Source: Thermoleophilia bacterium (lineage in GTDB: Bacteria > Actinomycetota > Thermoleophilia > Gaiellales > Gaiellaceae). From it: a stretch of 13,594 nucleotides of DNA. Position 1 is the stretch's first letter; each line of letters opens with the position of its first letter. This document shows positions 12,739 through 13,594 of this stretch, piece by piece. The notes beneath the pieces were generated by a model. It did not search any database, was not told where the DNA came from, and saw nothing but the letters and a program-made list of their open reading frames with translations. Location: the NCBI GenBank assembly GCA_014534295.1, contig JACVRU010000030.1, positions 1-13,594 on the forward strand, in the 5' to 3' direction. The position numbers were made by a program, and so were the translations under genes.

Positions 12739-12747
12739 TGCTACCTT
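12739..12747 (+). promoter_or_regulatory. Extended -10 box for the 49-residue zinc-ribbon gene
   Basis: TG-C-TACCTT, an extended -10 element, ends 6 nt before GTG 12754. Transcription would start at or next to the GTG, giving a leaderless mRNA. Confidence 0.5.
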
Positions 12748-12753
12748 CGACTC

Positions 12754-12903
12754 GTGGCCTCCCCGCTGACCTGCCCGCACTGCCACAAGGAGTTCTCGGC
12801 CGAGCAGATCGGCGCCGGCGCCCAGCGCGGCTTCAAGTGCCCGCACTGCAAGCTGTTCGTGCCGCTCGACCGCACGGCCGAGCCCGAGCCCGCGAAGTCC
12901 TAG
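12754..12903 (+). CDS. 49-residue zinc-ribbon protein
   Basis: GTG 12754 to TAG 12903. Two CPHC knuckles (Cys7/Cys10 and Cys29/Cys32), each followed by a basic residue, are separated by 18 residues and form a treble-clef or rubredoxin-like zinc ribbon. The tail is acidic, proline-rich and ends EPAKS. No enzymatic domain is present. Proteins of this size usually bind nucleic acid or a protein partner, but I cannot assign a role. Its stop abuts the stop of the convergent sigma-factor gene with no gap (TAG|CTA). The start is supported by the extended -10 element 6 nt upstream and by the position of the first CPHC. Confidence 0.75.
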   Translation: MASPLTCPHCHKEFSAEQIGAGAQRGFKCPHCKLFVPLDRTAEPEPAKS

Positions 12904-13594
12904 CTAGAAGGCGTTCTTGAGCCCCTGCGCCTCCGGCAGGGACTCGAGCTTCTTCAGCGTGTTGTTCTCGATCTGACGGATCCGCTCGCGCGTGACCCCG
13001 AAGGCGCGGCCGACCTCCTCGAGCGTCCGCGGCGGGTCGCCGTTGAGGCCGTAGCGCATCTCGATCACGTGGCGCTCCCGCGGAGGCAGCGACGCGAGCG
13101 CGTTCTCGATGTCCTCGCGCCGCAGCGAGAGCGAGGCGGTGTCGAACGGGGACTCGGCCTGCTCGTCGGGGACGAAGTCGCCGAGCGACGACTCCTCCTC
13201 CTCGCCGATCGGCTTCTCGAGCGAGACCGGCAGCTGCGCCATGCGCAGGATCTCCCGCACCTCCTCGGTCGTCATCTCGAGCTCCTCGGCGATCTCCTCC
13301 GGCCTCGGCTCGCGGCCGAGCCGCTGCACGAGCTGCCGCTCGATGTGCACGACCTTGTTCAGCTTCTCGACCATGTGGACGGGGATGCGGATCGTCCGCG
13401 CCTTGTCCGCGATCGCCCGCGTCACCGCCTGGCGGATCCACCAGGTGGCGTAGGTCGAGAACTTGTAGCCCTTGCGGTAGTCGAACTTCTCGACCGCGCG
13501 GATCAGGCCGAGCGAGCCCTCCTGGATCAGGTCGAGGAAGGTGAGGCCGCGGCCGAGGTAGCCCTTCGCGATCGAGACGACCAGTCTCAGGTTC
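12904..13594 (-). CDS. rpoD: Primary sigma-70 factor (RpoD/SigA type), C-terminal 229 residues; 5' end outside the window
   Basis: The reading frame is open to the right edge, so the ATG at 13425 is internal and not the start. The visible order is the end of region 2.1 (NLRLVVSIAKGYLGRGL), region 2.2-2.4 (FLDLIQEGSLGLIRAVEKFD, then YKFSTYATWWIRQAVTRAIAD) and region 3 from RTIRIPVHMVEKLNK through GREPRPEEIAEELEMT. A short acidic linker (EKPIGEEEESSLGDFVPDE) follows, as in the 3.2 loop. Region 4 comprises LPPRERHVIEMRYGL and the -35-recognition helix-turn-helix TLEEVGRAFGVTRERIRQIE. These are near-invariant housekeeping-sigma sequences, although a group-2 paralogue cannot be excluded without region 1. 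It ends LKNAF, directly abutting the convergent zinc-ribbon gene. Confidence 0.95.
   Translation of the reverse strand, partial: NLRLVVSIAKGYLGRGLTFLDLIQEGSLGLIRAVEKFDYRKGYKFSTYATWWIRQAVTRAIADKARTIRIPVHMVEKLNKVVHIERQLVQRLGREPRPEEIAEELEMTTEEVREILRMAQLPVSLEKPIGEEEESSLGDFVPDEQAESPFDTASLSLRREDIENALASLPPRERHVIEMRYGLNGDPPRTLEEVGRAFGVTRERIRQIENNTLKKLESLPEAQGLKNAF

Noticed and set aside
10269..12920. 883-codon open frame on the plus strand
   Set aside because: It runs through the DppC-like, cupin and zinc-ribbon genes in a different phase and antisense to the aquaporin; low-complexity Arg-rich product.
12904..13425. Sigma factor starting at ATG 13425
   Set aside because: Conserved region 2 sequence continues in frame to the window edge, so this methionine position is internal.

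Overview
The window is GC-rich and gene-dense, with frequent GTG and TTG starts, 4-nt stop/start overlaps and almost no intergenic space. No rRNA, tRNA, CRISPR array, insertion sequence or tandem repeat was seen. Base composition, the Actinobacteria-like primary sigma factor and the ECF sigma/membrane-propeller pair point to a high-GC actinobacterium, possibly of the Thermoleophilia (Gaiellales/Solirubrobacterales-like). That placement is an inference.

Layout. (1) 1-2815, minus strand: a tightly coupled catabolic-looking operon, read from 2815 leftwards. It encodes a short citrate-synthase/citryl-CoA-lyase-like protein, a PaaK-type AMP-forming acyl-CoA ligase, a VOC/extradiol-dioxygenase-like protein, and a glutathione S-transferase cut by the left edge. 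(2) 2879-4443: a RibD-C/DHFR-like reductase (+) convergent with a short MetE-like methyltransferase (-), sharing a CTAG at their stops. (3) 4444-5067: a degenerate stretch holding the last 35 residues of an EAL (cyclic-di-GMP phosphodiesterase) domain and broken downstream reading frames. (4) 5068-6743: the ribosome-assembly GTPase RsgA (+) convergent with a 1-Cys peroxiredoxin (-). (5) 6785-9203, minus strand: a secreted beta-propeller, an ECF sigma factor and a membrane-anchored propeller-like candidate anti-sigma protein, with the peroxiredoxin just downstream. (6) 9254-11004, plus strand: two DppB/DppC-type ABC permeases without ATPases or binding protein in view. (7) 10863-11261, minus strand: a small zinc-ribbon ORF with no ATG/GTG/TTG start, whose 3' part runs antisense into the second permease. 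(8) 11335-12903: a cupin-TPR-like protein (+), an aquaporin (-) with a plant-TIP-like selectivity filter, and a 49-residue zinc ribbon (+). (9) 12904-13594, minus strand: the C-terminal part of the primary sigma factor, cut by the right edge.

Working together. The left operon combines activities expected for opening a ring or diketone, isomerising the product with glutathione, forming a CoA thioester and cleaving a C-C bond; its substrate is unknown. The ECF module may sense an envelope or redox signal and could also drive the peroxiredoxin.

A regulatory theme recurs: five genes have a TANNNT hexamer exactly 9 nt before the start codon and a sixth has one 6 nt before it. This suggests leaderless or near-leaderless transcripts.
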